From the NCBI RefSeq assembly GCF_031877795.1, contig NC_133931.1:73445429-73509428 (forward strand): a stretch of DNA of 64,000 nucleotides. The letters run 5' to 3'. Shown piece by piece: positions 41,042 to 53,185 of the stretch (positions are counted from its first letter, which is position 1; every line of letters begins with the position of its first letter). The notes beneath the pieces are model-generated. The model was not told the DNA's origin. It did not search any database and saw nothing but the letters and a program-made list of their open reading frames with translations. A program made the position numbers and the translations under genes. Origin of the DNA: Strix aluco (taxonomy: Eukaryota; Chordata; Aves; Strigiformes; Strigidae).

Positions 41042-43271
41042 CTGGAAAAGTCCAGCAAATAAATTGAGGGAAAAGAAGACAGAAAGTCTCTTGTGTCACT
41101 TTGGTTTTGCAATCGGGTTTTTTTGGGGAATTACAGTAGGCAGCTCAGTCATCACTACTTCAAATTGGCCAAAGGAGAAGACTCTGCCTAATGGAGGATA
41201 TTTCCAAATAATACCCTAGACTCTCTGCTGTATCAGCAGAGAGTCGAGAGCTCAAATGCAATTATAGTTTTCTATTCCCTTCAGCCTCAGAATCTTATTC
41301 TTGACCATGCAACTGGCAAATGTCTGCTAGAGACTGACTATAAGCCAAGGATTGCTTGTGTTGTGTGACCATGTTTCCCTCTGCTCCTATTACACAGAGA
41401 CTAGAAGAGATGGCACATGTTAGAGATTGATTCAAATCAGCAAGACAGGTCCTCTGTACCAAAAGAGAGGAAGAATCAATTTTCAAGCATCTGTTTCACA
41501 GCCTATTGCAAAGAAGACAGGAAAAGGGCAAAAAGTGTTGTTTGACATGTCTTGTCCCTTTCACAATGAAGAATTCACCTTGTCATCATAAAGTTGTATG
41601 TGTCCTGGCACAACTGCGTGTGCTCTGTTATGAGCAGAAAAGCAAGACTTGGCAAGCTGATAAGCTAAATAAGCAATTTTGGTTAAAACCACAAACAAAC
41701 AAGTGAGCCACGTCTCTGAACCCAAGGTTCTGGCACTCCTTACTCCACAGAGCTGTGTCAGACACATCTTTGGGTTCCTCCACTACAGACTACTGTTCCA
41801 TGTGCTTTTTGTTTTTAAATGATTTCAAGGCTAGTATGCGGTGTGAACACTGACAGCGAGCTTTGTAAAAGAGTGGGTGTGGTAGAATTGCAAGCAGCTA
41901 AAAATTCACTGGCAAGGCCACTCCATATCACATCCCCGATGTCAAGGAACAACAGCTTTGATTAGCACTTTGCTCTGCTGCTTGTCTCCTGGCTCTCGTC
42001 AAGAGCAGTTGTATTACGATAGTGCTCCTGACAAGTTTCTGTCTGGCTCACCTGTCCTCTGCCTCTGCTGATCTTCAGGAGAACACAAGCTGACTCTCAT
42101 TATCAGGACACACTGCTTGCTAGCATTCGATGGATTACTTCAGCTATTCCACTTGTTGCAGTGCAGCTTGAATTATTTCATCTTTGCGCTTTAGCTACTT
42201 GACTTGCTTCTTAAACTTGGGCTGTGAAACCTCTAAATAAGACAGGATTGTGGTTTCAAGCCTTAAACTACACACACATAGACTTAGTGGTGGATGCTCT
42301 GGATGTGCTATCAGTGGTATCAAAAAAGAACCAAGAAAGTGTAAGATATCTAGATGTGAGGGAAAAGATATACCAGAACCTGAATTTTGGTGCGTCACCT
42401 TTAGTGGGACCATCTCCCAGGTATCACATGTATGGGAGGGGGTGAGGGGAAGACGAAAGGAAATAAACTGGTGAACCCAGTGTCTGTAAAATGATTTAGC
42501 ATAAAGGAAGTGGTTTAGTGGTTGGTTAAATGAAGAGCTCTTCTGTCAGAGTATCAGGTGTCGGAATCGGCGGATTGAGTCAGGTTTTCATTTCCTCCCT
42601 GTCAGCTTTCAGCAATCACCCGTGCTGACACTTGGAAACAGCAGAGCATTGCAGACCTCAGAGAAAGAGGTATCTGTCAGGACAGCAAGGAGATGTGGGG
42701 CTGTCCACAGCAGCTTTTTCTGCTCCTAGTCTCCACTTAATCTATTACCTTTGCAGTTCAGCAGGGAGGTAGTTAAAAGATTCATCATCTTTTTCCTACC
42801 ATTTTCCTCTCCCCACTCATTTCTAAAATGCTGCAAGGCCCTTTCTCTTCAATTTGAATTGCTACTTTCTACTTGTTTCTATTGAAAATAAAAAGAAAAC
42901 CACATCATGGATTCCCTGGATGCCCCATTTTGCGTTCATGATGAGAACAAGAATAAAAATTGGAGTGTTAGTGGGCAGGCAGCCATGTTCACAGTGCAGG
43001 GAGAGATGAGGATTTCTGCAGGCTTGGACTCCTAATGCCCCCAGGCACTAATGTGGCTGTGATCCACGTGTTAAAACTTCAGGCAAATTCTTCTACATCC
43101 CCATGCCCCAAATCACCACTTCCAGCATGGAAACACCACTGGCGTCTTCTCCTTCCCCTTCAATCCTTTCTGCCATGAGCGCTATGCAAGGGGGCCACGA
43201 CCCATGTTTAGGCCACTGTGTGGCTACTGAGCCACAAGAAATGTGACCAAAAGGAAACTGCAGGCACTCAC
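41042..43271 (-). other. FHOD3: FHOD3 intron between linker and DAD exons
   Basis: This 2,230-bp GT-AG intron separates the linker exon from the DAD exon. It contains a perfect 12-bp-stem hairpin at 41219-41245, about 180 bases upstream of the DAD exon acceptor, and a 12-bp palindrome GAAGAGCTCTTC at 42532-42543. No other gene or transposon is recognisable in it. Confidence 0.88.
41219..41245. repeat. Perfect inverted repeat / hairpin, 12-bp stem and 3-nt loop
   Basis: GACTCTCTGCTG, then TAT, then CAGCAGAGAGTC: the arms are exact reverse complements. It lies in the FHOD3 intron about 180 bases upstream of the DAD exon acceptor and would form in the pre-mRNA. Confidence 0.9.
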
Positions 43272-43443
43272 CTCGGCTGGCCCGGCTTCGAGTGCGGACG
43301 CCGAGCGCCGTGGTGCTTTCCCCACCGACAGAGGAGGTCTTCAGCACGGCCTTCATGTTCTCGTGCTCTGCAGCGTCCTCAGCATACTGCAGCCCCTGGG
43401 GCTGGCTCTGGCAGGGGGGCGAGCTGCTGGAGAACTTGCCAGA
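43272..43443 (-). CDS. FHOD3: FHOD3 exon: serine-rich linker before the DAD
   Basis: This 172-nt exon encodes residues 137-193 plus the first base of codon 194, from SGKFSSSSPPCQSQPQGLQY to VRTRSRASR. It is a low-complexity, serine/proline-rich linker with a short acidic helix (YAEDAAEHENMKAVLK) between the FH2 domain and the DAD. The acceptor is TTCCTCCTACAG|TCT and the donor CGAG|GTGAGT; phase is 0 in and 1 out. The exon is much richer in GC and CpG than the introns around it. The AEDAAEHENMKAVLKTSS core and the RTRSRASR end match FHOD3 as remembered, while the SSSSPPCQSQ part appears variable. The basic, serine-dense RTRSRASR end could be a further phosphorylation target, but that is inference. 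Confidence 0.95.
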
Positions 43444-46093
43444 CTGTAGGAGGAAAACAGATTTGTTGTTTTAACAGAAAACAACATGGAGAATAGGCCA
43501 GAGTCTTGACTGCGAATTGCAAGGATAAAGGTGTCCTCCTGGGCTTGGTTTGGAGTGCAGCTATTCCCAGAAGAGCCAGGCAACAGTTGCCCCTCTCCCA
43601 GACCATGCACCCTGAGCTGAAATAAACTGGAAAGAGGGTGACAGCAGGGAGCAGACACAACCAGAGGAAAACCAGATGCATTAGCTCGAGCTTTATAATT
43701 TTGACCTCCTCTCTGAGAGTATAAAGTACAAAGCAAAGACTTGCGTTGAAACCTTCAACCCAGGCTGAGCCCGATCTGGGGTCAGGTACAACACCAAGGG
43801 GAACAGCACGAGACTTGACACAAATAAGAAATTGCTTCTTTTCTGTACAAACACCTTTCATTAACAAGGCAAAATGGGGAGAGACATCTAGGAAGAGAGA
43901 CCTTTCCCTCTTGCCTCTCTGCATTGCTGCACAGAAAACAAACTGCTCGAAAACACAAATACCTACAAGTAACCTTAAAACACATTACCACTAATGCTGA
44001 AAAAATCCCTGGTCCCAAAACACTCAGCCAAATTATTTCATGGTCAAAACACAAAAATTGCAGTCAGCAGTTAGAAGAACAAACAAAACCTTACAAGAGG
44101 TTTAGGAATCTGCCCTCTGCTTCCCCAGCCCCCCCTGTGATTTCCCTGTCACCACGACTACATGAACAACAGCAGCTACATTAGCTGGGCAAGCATAGTG
44201 CGTGGATGCCGCAGCTCCACCAGTTAACGAAAACAGCCATCTAGAAATGGATGAAAACAGCAGAAATGAATACTTTCTAAGGAGGAGAAGAGGAGCTTGC
44301 ATTGCTGGGCTGCTCTCCCTTTCCAGCCTCTGCCTACAAAGGGCTGTGATGTTGGTATTTGCTCCATTGCTCTTACCTAGAGAAAGCCTGAAACACATTT
44401 AAAATACAGTCCTGGCTGCAGAAAACACCAGCTCGGTCAACAGCAAACAGGCATCAACAGATAATAGTACCCCTCGGTATTCTCAGTCATATCAGCCCGG
44501 CATCAGAAACTGAAATATGTTTTATTTTTCATTTTAACCTTTCTTACTCTGACCAATTCAACACAGATGAAAGAAGGTGTGCTGAATTATCTTCTTCCTT
44601 TGCATAATAAACAACATTAATTATTCACTTGAAGGTATTGAGCCAGTCAGTTAAAGGGATGCAAACTTGCAGAGTCTTTCTGTCAGAGAACAGCAAATTG
44701 AAAAAAAAGACAGGGCCCTACTTTCATAGCTTTGATTGAGTCCCCGGAGCTGTCAAGACTGCAGATTGAAAATATTTAATCTGGAAATCAATGACAGGAT
44801 GGTTCTATTTTAACATAATGACTTTTCAGGGTGAGATAGGAAGTTAACTGAGCAGCAAAACAATACTCCCTACAAGGCACTTAGCTAAATATACCAGTAT
44901 GAGATTTATTTTTAATAGTGAGAAGTTTGTTTTCTTGTTAAAATATTAGCTTGCAACATTTTGATGTGGAAAGTATGCAAGTTCCTGAGTTTCACATGTG
45001 AAATTAAAAGACAAAAAAACATTAGAGAGAAACATCTATTAAAGTTCATGCCATTTTTGCATTAAGAATACTCTCTTATACACAATGGGTTGTAAAGCTA
45101 ATCAATACCACCTCAGAAAAAAACCCAAAGGATAAAGCCTTCACATAACTGTTAGTCACTATTCAAACAGGTTAGTTAAATGTTGGCATAAACAGGCTAA
45201 TTCATATTTTCTTTCTGCACCCCAAGCTATCCAACATAAATCATCACTGAGGGAGAAGCTCTATAACCAGGAGTTTTATTTCAGTTCTTTAATTTTCATA
45301 TGTTTCCATAGATTAATGCCCAAATCCCAGTCTCTTGAGCAAATAACTGCCATTATGAAACAGTGAGCATTAAGTCACATTGTTTCTGTTCAGCAAATTA
45401 AAGAAAGCTCTAATGCTGAACAAAAACTGCATTGCATGATGGATGCTCCTCGAACCATAAATTGTTTTATTATGAATATAGGTAGTACATTATAGTTCTT
45501 AAATTATTTATTTACTACTTCATTCATTTTCAACATCATCTTCAGGAGTACTTTACGATAAATACATGAATTACTCCATGGCTCACCTCCACAGTGACTG
45601 AAGAATCTTATTCGCAATTCATATAGCAAGGAGAACCATTAAAATTTGCTTTGCATCCCTATATCCTGATGCTTTTGAACACTATATAAAATAATACCAT
45701 TTGGACTTACACAGCTTAATAATGAGTATGAAATAATGGTAGTCTGTAGCCCAAGGTAAATGATGATCCCCATAACATTCAGATCACTGATGTTTTTGGG
45801 TAGTGGGGATACTTTGCAGTTTAGTAAACAGACATTAAGGAAAAGAAAAGAGGAAACTTAAAATTATTAAGGCCTCAGATAAGGATATCCTTATTCAAGA
45901 GAGCAGGTATGCATATGGTTAAAGCTGACTGTAAAAATGCATTCTTATGATTGAGCCAAAAAGCTATGAGAGAAATGTCATGGTTCATAGTTCCAGTTGA
46001 GCAGATGGATTTGAGAAGTCCATACTATCTCAGTTAGAAATTAGATGTCACAGCACACGAGGGGGAATGACATGCTCTTTCAGAGAACCATAC
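43444..46093 (-). other. FHOD3: FHOD3 intron between CK2 microexon and linker exon
   Basis: This 2,650-bp GT-AG intron follows the microexon. A long minus-strand open frame (43379-43924) runs through its 3' end and into the linker exon in a different frame from FHOD3; it has no splice support and no recognisable domain. I see no repeat of note. Confidence 0.88.
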
Positions 46094-46117
46094 CTCAGCA
46101 TCCTCTTCTTCATCGGT
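46094..46117 (-). CDS. FHOD3: FHOD3 muscle-type CK2 microexon (TDEEEDAE)
   Basis: This 24-nt exon encodes TDEEEDAE, residues 129-136, in phase 0 at both ends. It matches the published muscle-specific FHOD3 insert of eight residues with the pattern T(D/E)5XE. In mammals CK2 phosphorylates that threonine, which helps target the formin to myofibrils and prevents p62/SQSTM1 binding. The donor is GAG|GTATGG. A good pyrimidine tract (TCCTTCTCCACCCTG, then TTTGTTTCCAG) precedes it. Two acceptors are possible: GGCAG|ACC gives the 8-residue form, and TTCCAG|TGG six bases upstream (exon start 46123) would add WQ. I chose the shorter form because it matches the known insert. The flanking exons join in frame if this one is skipped. 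Its position after the FH2 domain also agrees with the known isoform. Confidence 0.87.
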
Positions 46118-48882
46118 CTGCCACTGGAAACAAAGGACAGGGTGGAGAAGGACAAACAGCAAGATTTAGGAAAGACAGTATACGGTCAAACCACGACAGA
46201 GTAAGAGGTAACCATGGTATTGTTTATGCAATTATAGGAGGACATCAAAATACAAAGCGTATAAGGAATTAATTGCTTAGACAATCAGCTTGCTTTTTTT
46301 TTTTTTTAGTTAATTGTATGTAGAACAGACTGTCACTGTCAGTAGGGTATATAAAAAAGTCCTGATTTTTCTTAGAGTAATTATGAACTGAAACTACCCC
46401 TAACTCATCCTATTTCTCTCCCTTGAGTCATGCAGTTGCTTGCCCACTTTTTGCCCCGTGGAAATTGAGAGCACTAGGAAGGACTCCCTCTCCTTTTTCC
46501 ATCTCTGTTCAGCACAGGGAGGTCCTGGCTGCTCTTTCTCACAGTGCAGAGGTCAGCTTCTTGGCAATTCCTTTTCTCTACACTTAAGTGCTTGTTTTAA
46601 TTCCTTTTTTAAGCTGTGGCTTTTCAACTTCCAATTTAACAGAGCACTCAAATCAAATGTTGAGTAGTCTTTGAATAAATGCTTAAAGTTCTTCAGTAGC
46701 TGCCTGATATCGGATCCTGGAAATTAGAGAGATGCAATTATCCTTTGTCATTCAGGGTTTTCACCCTCTGTGACAGCAGGCGTGTAAAACTATCTTGACA
46801 GTTACACTACATTAAATGCAATGGGCATATCAAAATATTGTGGCATATGGAGTGTTCTTAAATTTGGGGAATTACAGGGAATTAGCAAAATATTCAGAGC
46901 TGTGCCTGGGGAATTCTTCATTGGGTTGTAAGATGCCCAGCATGGAAGGTTCCCAAAGTAAGACAGAGTTTCTCAAATATCTGGTCTCCTTGTTTTCATA
47001 ATTTTCAGTTTGATTGCTTAGAAAGTGCAAACATAGCCCAGAAATTCAATGCATTTTTTTATTTGTGGGTTTTGTTTTATTTTTTAGAAGAAGCATTCCA
47101 TCAATTCTATTCCCCTTCGTAGTGTTTCTAATACATACTTTTGACCTTATCTCCATCTCAGCTATGATTTCTGTCTGGGATTGATACATTCTGTTCCAGA
47201 AACATTCATCATGAAAAATGAAAGCCTGATTTACTTTGGCCCTCAGTTTAGTTTCAGCACAATCTCCATAAGAAGATTAGTTGTGAGAGTGCTGAGCAGC
47301 ACATTAACATTACTTTTTAAGGGTATGTTTTATTCAAAGAGTGAGATGCTTATTTTTCTTTGGACACAGCGGCACTAACAGAAACACAGGCAAATGTTTT
47401 GCAGAGGGACCTTGGTAGGTATGTTCCCCTTACATTAAAAAGATCCATTTGTTTTTTACCATCCCCCAGAGGGCAGGGAGTCACCGTAAAGCAATTCTTC
47501 TGAAGAAGGCCACAATTCACTTTTTGGCATGAATAAGAAACAAAAAGGAGAAGAATGGGAACCAAGAACATACTTGCATTCTAATCCATAGGTACATCTA
47601 TCTAATAAGTAAAAGGCAGGAGGAGAGCAAATTAAGCTAAAAAATATGCAAAAGGCACTAAGGGAAAGGTGAAATAACAGAGTACACACATTGCAAAGAG
47701 TGTGTTCCAAACAAAAGTGTATTATATTATTATAGCAAGCTAGATTTTGACAGGGAAAGTCCCAGCTGCTAGCCTTCCTGCTCATTTAATCTAGCTAAAA
47801 GTGATTTGCTGTGGACTTACTTTAAGGGCAATGTACTCCTCTCTGTTTGACTTTGCTCATCTCCAGTAGCCAGGGCATTACCATTTCCCATCCTCCTGCT
47901 CTGGGTGGAGAGGGCTCACACCTAGAACTGCTGTCCTTCTACACCCAAAGCTACACCAGTGCACAGGAGGAGCAGTTCACCATCCCCATCATGTTTCCAT
48001 GTCTGGAGAGCCATTTGCCCCCAGCAAATACTAACAACAGGAGTCAAAGTAGCAAAATAAATAAAACAAACTTTTGTTTCACAAGGGAATCTGCTCTCAT
48101 CAGGTGTGTACATTCTGCCTTTTATTTCCTTCTTCATTTCATCATTATAAATACCCTGAGAAATATTAATAAATTAGGAATTTTTTAACATGCAATATTA
48201 CCAAAAAGCACTTAAAGAATATTGCTATACTGAATACCTCTTGCAGGCATAAGATGTTAATTTTAAGATAAAAAGCTGCTTGAGTCTTCTGTCATCCAAT
48301 TTTGGATATTGCAGGACAACTTGAGATCTACCTCCTTTCCTCCCTCCCATTTTTCCTTTAGGCTAGCATTTCTATCTGGTGGATTTGCCATTTCAAAATA
48401 TTATTTCTATTACATAGCAATTTTGGAATTGAAACTCGTAAGTATCATAAAAAGTAGAGCTTCATAAATCTGGGAGACAGATACTTATATTACCTACTAT
48501 TATTAAAAATCATTAAAAAGCTCAGACTTGTATCTATAATTGCATTTCTTCCCTATTTTGCTTGCTTGTTACTTTTAGTGTGCCCGAAATGAGTGCTATC
48601 ATTGGCTAAAGGCAGATATAAGGTTACAGAGACTAGGCAGTTTTCCCTGTGAAACTGTGGCAACTCACTGTTCTTTTTTTCCCTTACCCCCTCCCTCTTT
48701 CTCTCTCTTGCAGACAACATTCACCAAGACTTAAACTGACAGTGCCCAGTCCACTTCAGCTATTAAAGAACATATAAACATAAAGATCTCTGGGGTAAAA
48801 GGCTGAAAGAAAGACTGGAAATATTCCCCATTGTGTTTCTCTGCCCTACTCCATGTGAGCAGTTGCTGAAGCTGATGCAAGT

Positions 48883-48930
48883 TCTCCACACAAAGAGCCA
48901 GCAGACTCTCCATGCAAAGAGCCAGCACCC
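48883..48930 (+). repeat. 24-bp imperfect tandem duplication
   Basis: Two adjacent 24-bp units share the core CAAAGAGCCAGCA and differ at four positions. The repeat is intronic to FHOD3. Confidence 0.85.
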
Positions 48931-50526
48931 CTCTGCCTTCCAAGTCTGCAGGGGGGAACAAGGTTATAGAGATACGTGCCTTCTTGTTAAGAACTGGGAT
49001 GGTTCTGGCTTATTCCTTTCCCATTTTTGCTAAAATCCCTCCTCCATACTGTAAAGTGATAAAAATGAGATCCTGAGGAACCTCTCAAAAGGACAGGGAG
49101 GTAAATATCAAATAACCACACAATCCTTCTAGGTCACCAAATCCAGAAATTAAAATTCCACATGACTACTACTTACTACTTTCTACAAAGAGTTTCTTTC
49201 TAATGTCAAGATCTAAACTTCTATCATCAGTGTTCTGTAACTAGTTGAACATACTGCCAATGCATTACTGATAGATCTTCCCTTTCCAATGCCTTCAAAC
49301 ATAAAACACTAAGAAAATCAAGACCAGATACAAACCACAGCCAACACAAGACTACAATAAAACTCCCCTTTTTCATCATTCTTCACACATAAATATCTTT
49401 TATCCTGCTGACTTGGAAACTTGTTTTGAGGTAGATCTGACTTTGAAGTTGTCAAAGGAAGCTGTGACAAATAGTCTGATGCAACTTTAATTCTGTTTTA
49501 CCATGTACTGCAGTCAAATGAATGGTAAATGAGGCCATATTACTGGGCTACAGATAAAGAGATTGAGTAAGTCCTGAAACAATCATACAGCTGTATCAGT
49601 AACTCCCTTAAAGAACATCTCTATAGGGGGAATTTTAAAGAATGTAGTTTTTTACACCAGCAGGCTTTTTGTTTTTAAGCTCATAGGACCATTACATAAT
49701 TGTAAATTAGTGATAGGCAAAAAATGCTCCCTTTCTGTGGACCTGCAAGAGATTTTTAGGTGGAACACTAGCTGTCAGATGGCATTTGATTCTTGTGAAA
49801 TCTCAACACTATCTTGAGCTGAACAAGACATCTTCTTCCAATAATACATTTTTCTGGGAAAGGCCTAGCTGCCTTCTTTCTTACATTTTCGGAATACGGC
49901 CACTGTCCTTGTTTCTGCTCCTCACTGACCAGCTGTCAACCCTGAGCATTCTTCTGGTTTGAAAGGGTCCCTTCTCTCTGCTTCCTGAACCCAGCTGCCA
50001 GTGATCAGATTTGCTTTTCCCCTCATGTCTCCTGCAGGAACAGGACATAGAGAAGCTTTCTGTCCTGCCACTGCCAGTTCTTCTGGACAGATAATATAGA
50101 AACACTACATCATATAGTAGGAAAACAGTAACTCCACATCTCAGCATTGTTTAAACTAGTAAAAAGCACTAAAGCTATCTGAAGAAATGAAAATTGTAAT
50201 TTACCAATCTTTTTGGTTAATGCTATCTTTTAGCTCCTCTAGACTATGTCAGGAAAAATGAGAAGCAATTGAAGAAAGTGATATCACTTCCCCAGTAGTA
50301 GTGTTGAAAAATTGTATGTGTGTATTACACCCTTCACATAAAATCAGAGCCTCTTCCTTAACCTGAGGCTAGACCAAAAGGAAAACCTTTTGAGATAATA
50401 ATACAGGTTTATCATTTTCTCTAGATAAGGCAGATTTCCAGATTTAAAGAGGTTATTGCCAGGAAAGATCTACAAATGATCATGAGTCAATGACTTAAAT
50501 ACAATCTCAATTTGTATGTGTCTCTA

Positions 50527-50540
50527 TACATATATATATA
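50527..50540. repeat. (AT)n microsatellite
   Basis: A short AT/TA alternating run in the intron upstream of the CK2 microexon. Confidence 0.75.
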
Positions 50541-51457
50541 TTTTGACCCATATTGCTTAGGCCATAAAACTGTAATCAGCTTAGGTCTTTTCAAGCCAAA
50601 GGGATAGCTTCATATGCAATGAACCACTCGCATCTAATCGAGACTCCAGATTTGGATTTCGAGACAGCTGGAAACTTTTATTAAGTACTGGCACTTCTTA
50701 AAACTTTATTTGGATTGAGTCAACTACATCAACTTTAAAAAGATTAAAAAAATCAAGGGTATTTTAAAGCTTACTATGCTGAGAAAACTAATCTTATTTT
50801 AATTTATTCTATCAGTATGCAATCATACAGTCAAAAAGTTTGCAGGGTAACATCTACTGTGAACATAAATTTGTCTGCTTCTTCAGAACCTCAAAGTAGT
50901 CTGTTCCCCTAAAATTGTCTGTTCTTTGCTTTAAAGTTAAGAAGAAAATTGCTGTGCATGTGCATGCATATATACCTAAAAATAGATAAAATACTAAGAT
51001 TAATGACTATATTAGAATATTCAAAGATGGAGGAAAAAAAAATCCATTTAAATTTGGTTGTAACCACTTAAATGGATACAATGTTCATCATTTAAATCAT
51101 GTCCTGAATTAGAAGCTTCATTTCTAGGTTTTTTTCCTTTTTCACATTCTTGGCTGATCAGGTACACACAGCTCCTCGTGTCTTCCAGATAGTTTGGGCA
51201 CTGTCTGTGTAACACACAGAGATGCTCTTTTTGGATGCTTAATTTCAGTTTGCTCTCATTCTATACATTGGCATGAAGCAAAAAATATACACAATGAAGG
51301 ATTTGCAAGTTTTGTCTTCTAAGAAAACAGAGTTCATTACTTACAGTAGAAGAACCTCTCAGGGATAACAATAAAGAGTAGCAGCACTTCATATATAACA
51401 TTCAGTGAAAGAAAATTTTAAAAATCCATGCTGTGGGAGATACATTTTGCCACTTAC

Positions 51458-51650
51458 ATCTGTTATCATTTTCCCTCTGGTCTTGTTTCTTTCCCTGTGG
51501 TTAGCTCGTTTCTGTTTTTGCTGCAAAACTCGTTCCCTGGTGGTGCGGTATTCCAGAGCAAATTCGCTAATAATTTTGCAGAACTTATTGATGTTGACTT
51601 CACGTATTGCGTAGGGAGGATGGCCCATAAATAACAAAAATGAGTGAAAT
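51458..51650 (-). CDS. FHOD3: FHOD3 exon: end of FH2 domain and following basic helix
   Basis: This 193-nt exon completes the split arginine codon and then encodes residues 65-128, [19 protein letters not shown] through to RGKMITD. It carries the last FH2 helices and the strongly basic, probably helical stretch [20 protein letters not shown] that follows. The acceptor is CATTGTTTTCCAG|A and the donor GAT|GTAAGT, a near-consensus site. Phase is 2 in and 0 out, so the next, optional microexon can be included or skipped without changing frame. A run of 22 G on the transcribed strand lies about 66 bp upstream of the acceptor. The same motif order is known in FHOD1 and FHOD3; [16 protein letters not shown] fits FHOD3. 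Confidence 0.96.
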
Positions 51651-51716
51651 CTGGAAAACAATGAGTTCATAAATGCAGAGGGGAAAAAAATCTTTATTGA
51701 TGTTTTCTAGGACACA

Positions 51717-51738
51717 CCCCCCCCCCCCCCCCCCCCCC
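51717..51738. repeat. C22 homopolymer (G22 on the FHOD3 sense strand)
   Basis: An uninterrupted run of 22 C on the plus strand. In FHOD3 pre-mRNA it is G22, starting about 66 bases upstream of the acceptor of the exon ending the FH2 domain. Such a run can form a G-quadruplex and its length is prone to sequencing error. Confidence 0.9.
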
Positions 51739-52851
51739 ATTTCAGTGAATCCATTTATTACTTTATCAGCTCCCATAATTTCTTTTGTGCTACAGAATTT
51801 TCGTGGATGCTTTGCATAACATTGGCATGTTTTATAATTAAAACCATGAAAGTCTAGTCTATGATAACTTCATCCCAGTCCACTTTCCCAGGCTGATGCA
51901 GGAGATAAGATGTTTATGGAGCTCCAACTACTTTATATGACTAATTTGGCATGTGAATGACCAATTTCATTTCAGTTATAGAAAAAATATTTATTAAGTT
52001 TTAATTCTATTTATTTGTATTAAGCAACTTCAAAGAGGCTGTTAGGATGTTGGGGAAAGTCTAGACAAGAAGAATGCAGATTTACAGGCTAGCAAACACA
52101 AGAAGGAAAGAATTTCTGGTTCACAAAACTGACCATAAAATTATATTATCTACGAAGCACTTCAGTTTGGATACTCTCAATTCACAGTTTTACGGCTTCT
52201 GTGGCATTCAGGGCTTTCGCACTATTTGCAGCTTTTACTATTGCTTCTATATTTCTATATTGCATGATTTATAATAGCACACTGAATGATTAAAAATGTA
52301 TGGGAATTCCTTTAACTGCATCTACGTCCCTGATGATAAAAAGTCTTTCCAATCCTAGAAATATGCAAGTATACGGATACATTTTTTGAGAACTGTAGTA
52401 CTAGCTGCAGGATATAATAGGAAAAAATTAGTATTTTTCTTATTTGTACAATGCACAGATAAACACAATAGGAAACTGGTAAATTCAGTTCCCTTCCACT
52501 GCAACTGGGATTTCTGCTTACTTATGGCATGAAAAAAAAGTCATTATGAAAACAAAAGAAGAGGCGAATCAACTTCTCAGGTGTATATCCACAAATTTGG
52601 GATCATTTGGAATCTGGATCCTAATTCTGACCACAGCAATTTGGAAATTATTCGGAATTTGGCAAATCTCTCAAAATTTCTTAATAACCAGGAACACAAA
52701 TTACTCAGATGACTTAGCTACGTTTGTGAATCTGAAAAAAAAAAGCTCAGGTGTATTGCAGAATTATCATGAATATGTACATTTCAAAGCACTGCAATTA
52801 TCGTTAACTCCACTGGATGAAACTAAACCCAACAGGAAGCCCTAAGGACAG

Positions 52852-53185
52852 TGTCCTGGTTTAGCCAGGAGGGGGTTAAGTTTCCCCAGCAGTAGGGAGG
52901 AAGCTCTAGCTGGGTTATTCACATGCTGACCTCAGGTCCTGGTGCCGAAGCGAGAGGGTCGGTTAACACATGTGTTATGCCATCGTGTTTCTCACTGCTA
53001 TACCGGTACATACCTTGCTCTGTTCATTGTTATTATTGTTATTGTTGTTGTTTGTTGTGTCGCTGTTGCACTGTTGTATTAAACCTCTCCTTATCTCAGC
53101 CTTGGGGCTTTGTATTTCACTCCCTTTGTGGGGGAGGGGCAGCGGCCGCGTGGTCTCAGACCCTGGCAGGGGCTAAACCACCACA
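52852..53185 (+). mobile_element. Solo LTR of an endogenous retrovirus (ERVL type)
   Basis: The element is 334 bp, begins TGTCCTGGTTTAG and ends CTAAACCACCACA. The two ends form an imperfect 13-bp inverted repeat with 2 mismatches. It is flanked by a perfect 5-bp target duplication, GACAG, at 52847-52851 and 53186-53190. Internally there is a TTATTATTGTTATTGTTG stretch, then a candidate polyadenylation signal ATTAAA at 53078-53083 and CTCCTTATCTCAGCC, which places it on the plus strand, antisense to FHOD3. The 5-bp duplication and the TGTCCTGGTTT start match ERVL LTRs common in neoavian birds. No internal retroviral coding sequence is present, so it is a solo LTR left by recombination. The intact ends and duplication suggest a fairly recent insertion. 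Confidence 0.9.

Larger units (their letters stand above)
46118..51457 (-). other. FHOD3: FHOD3 intron upstream of the CK2 microexon
   Basis: This 5,340-bp intron lies between the end of the FH2 domain and the alternative microexon, so control elements for muscle-specific inclusion could lie here or just after the microexon. It holds a run of 14 T on the plus strand at 46294-46307, an imperfect 24-bp tandem duplication at 48883-48930 and an AT microsatellite near 50527-50540. I see no nested gene. Confidence 0.88.

Noticed and set aside
43379..43924. 181-codon minus-strand ORF overlapping the FHOD3 linker exon
   Set aside because: It is in a different frame from FHOD3, starts within an intron and has no domain; the splice-supported FHOD3 frame explains the region.
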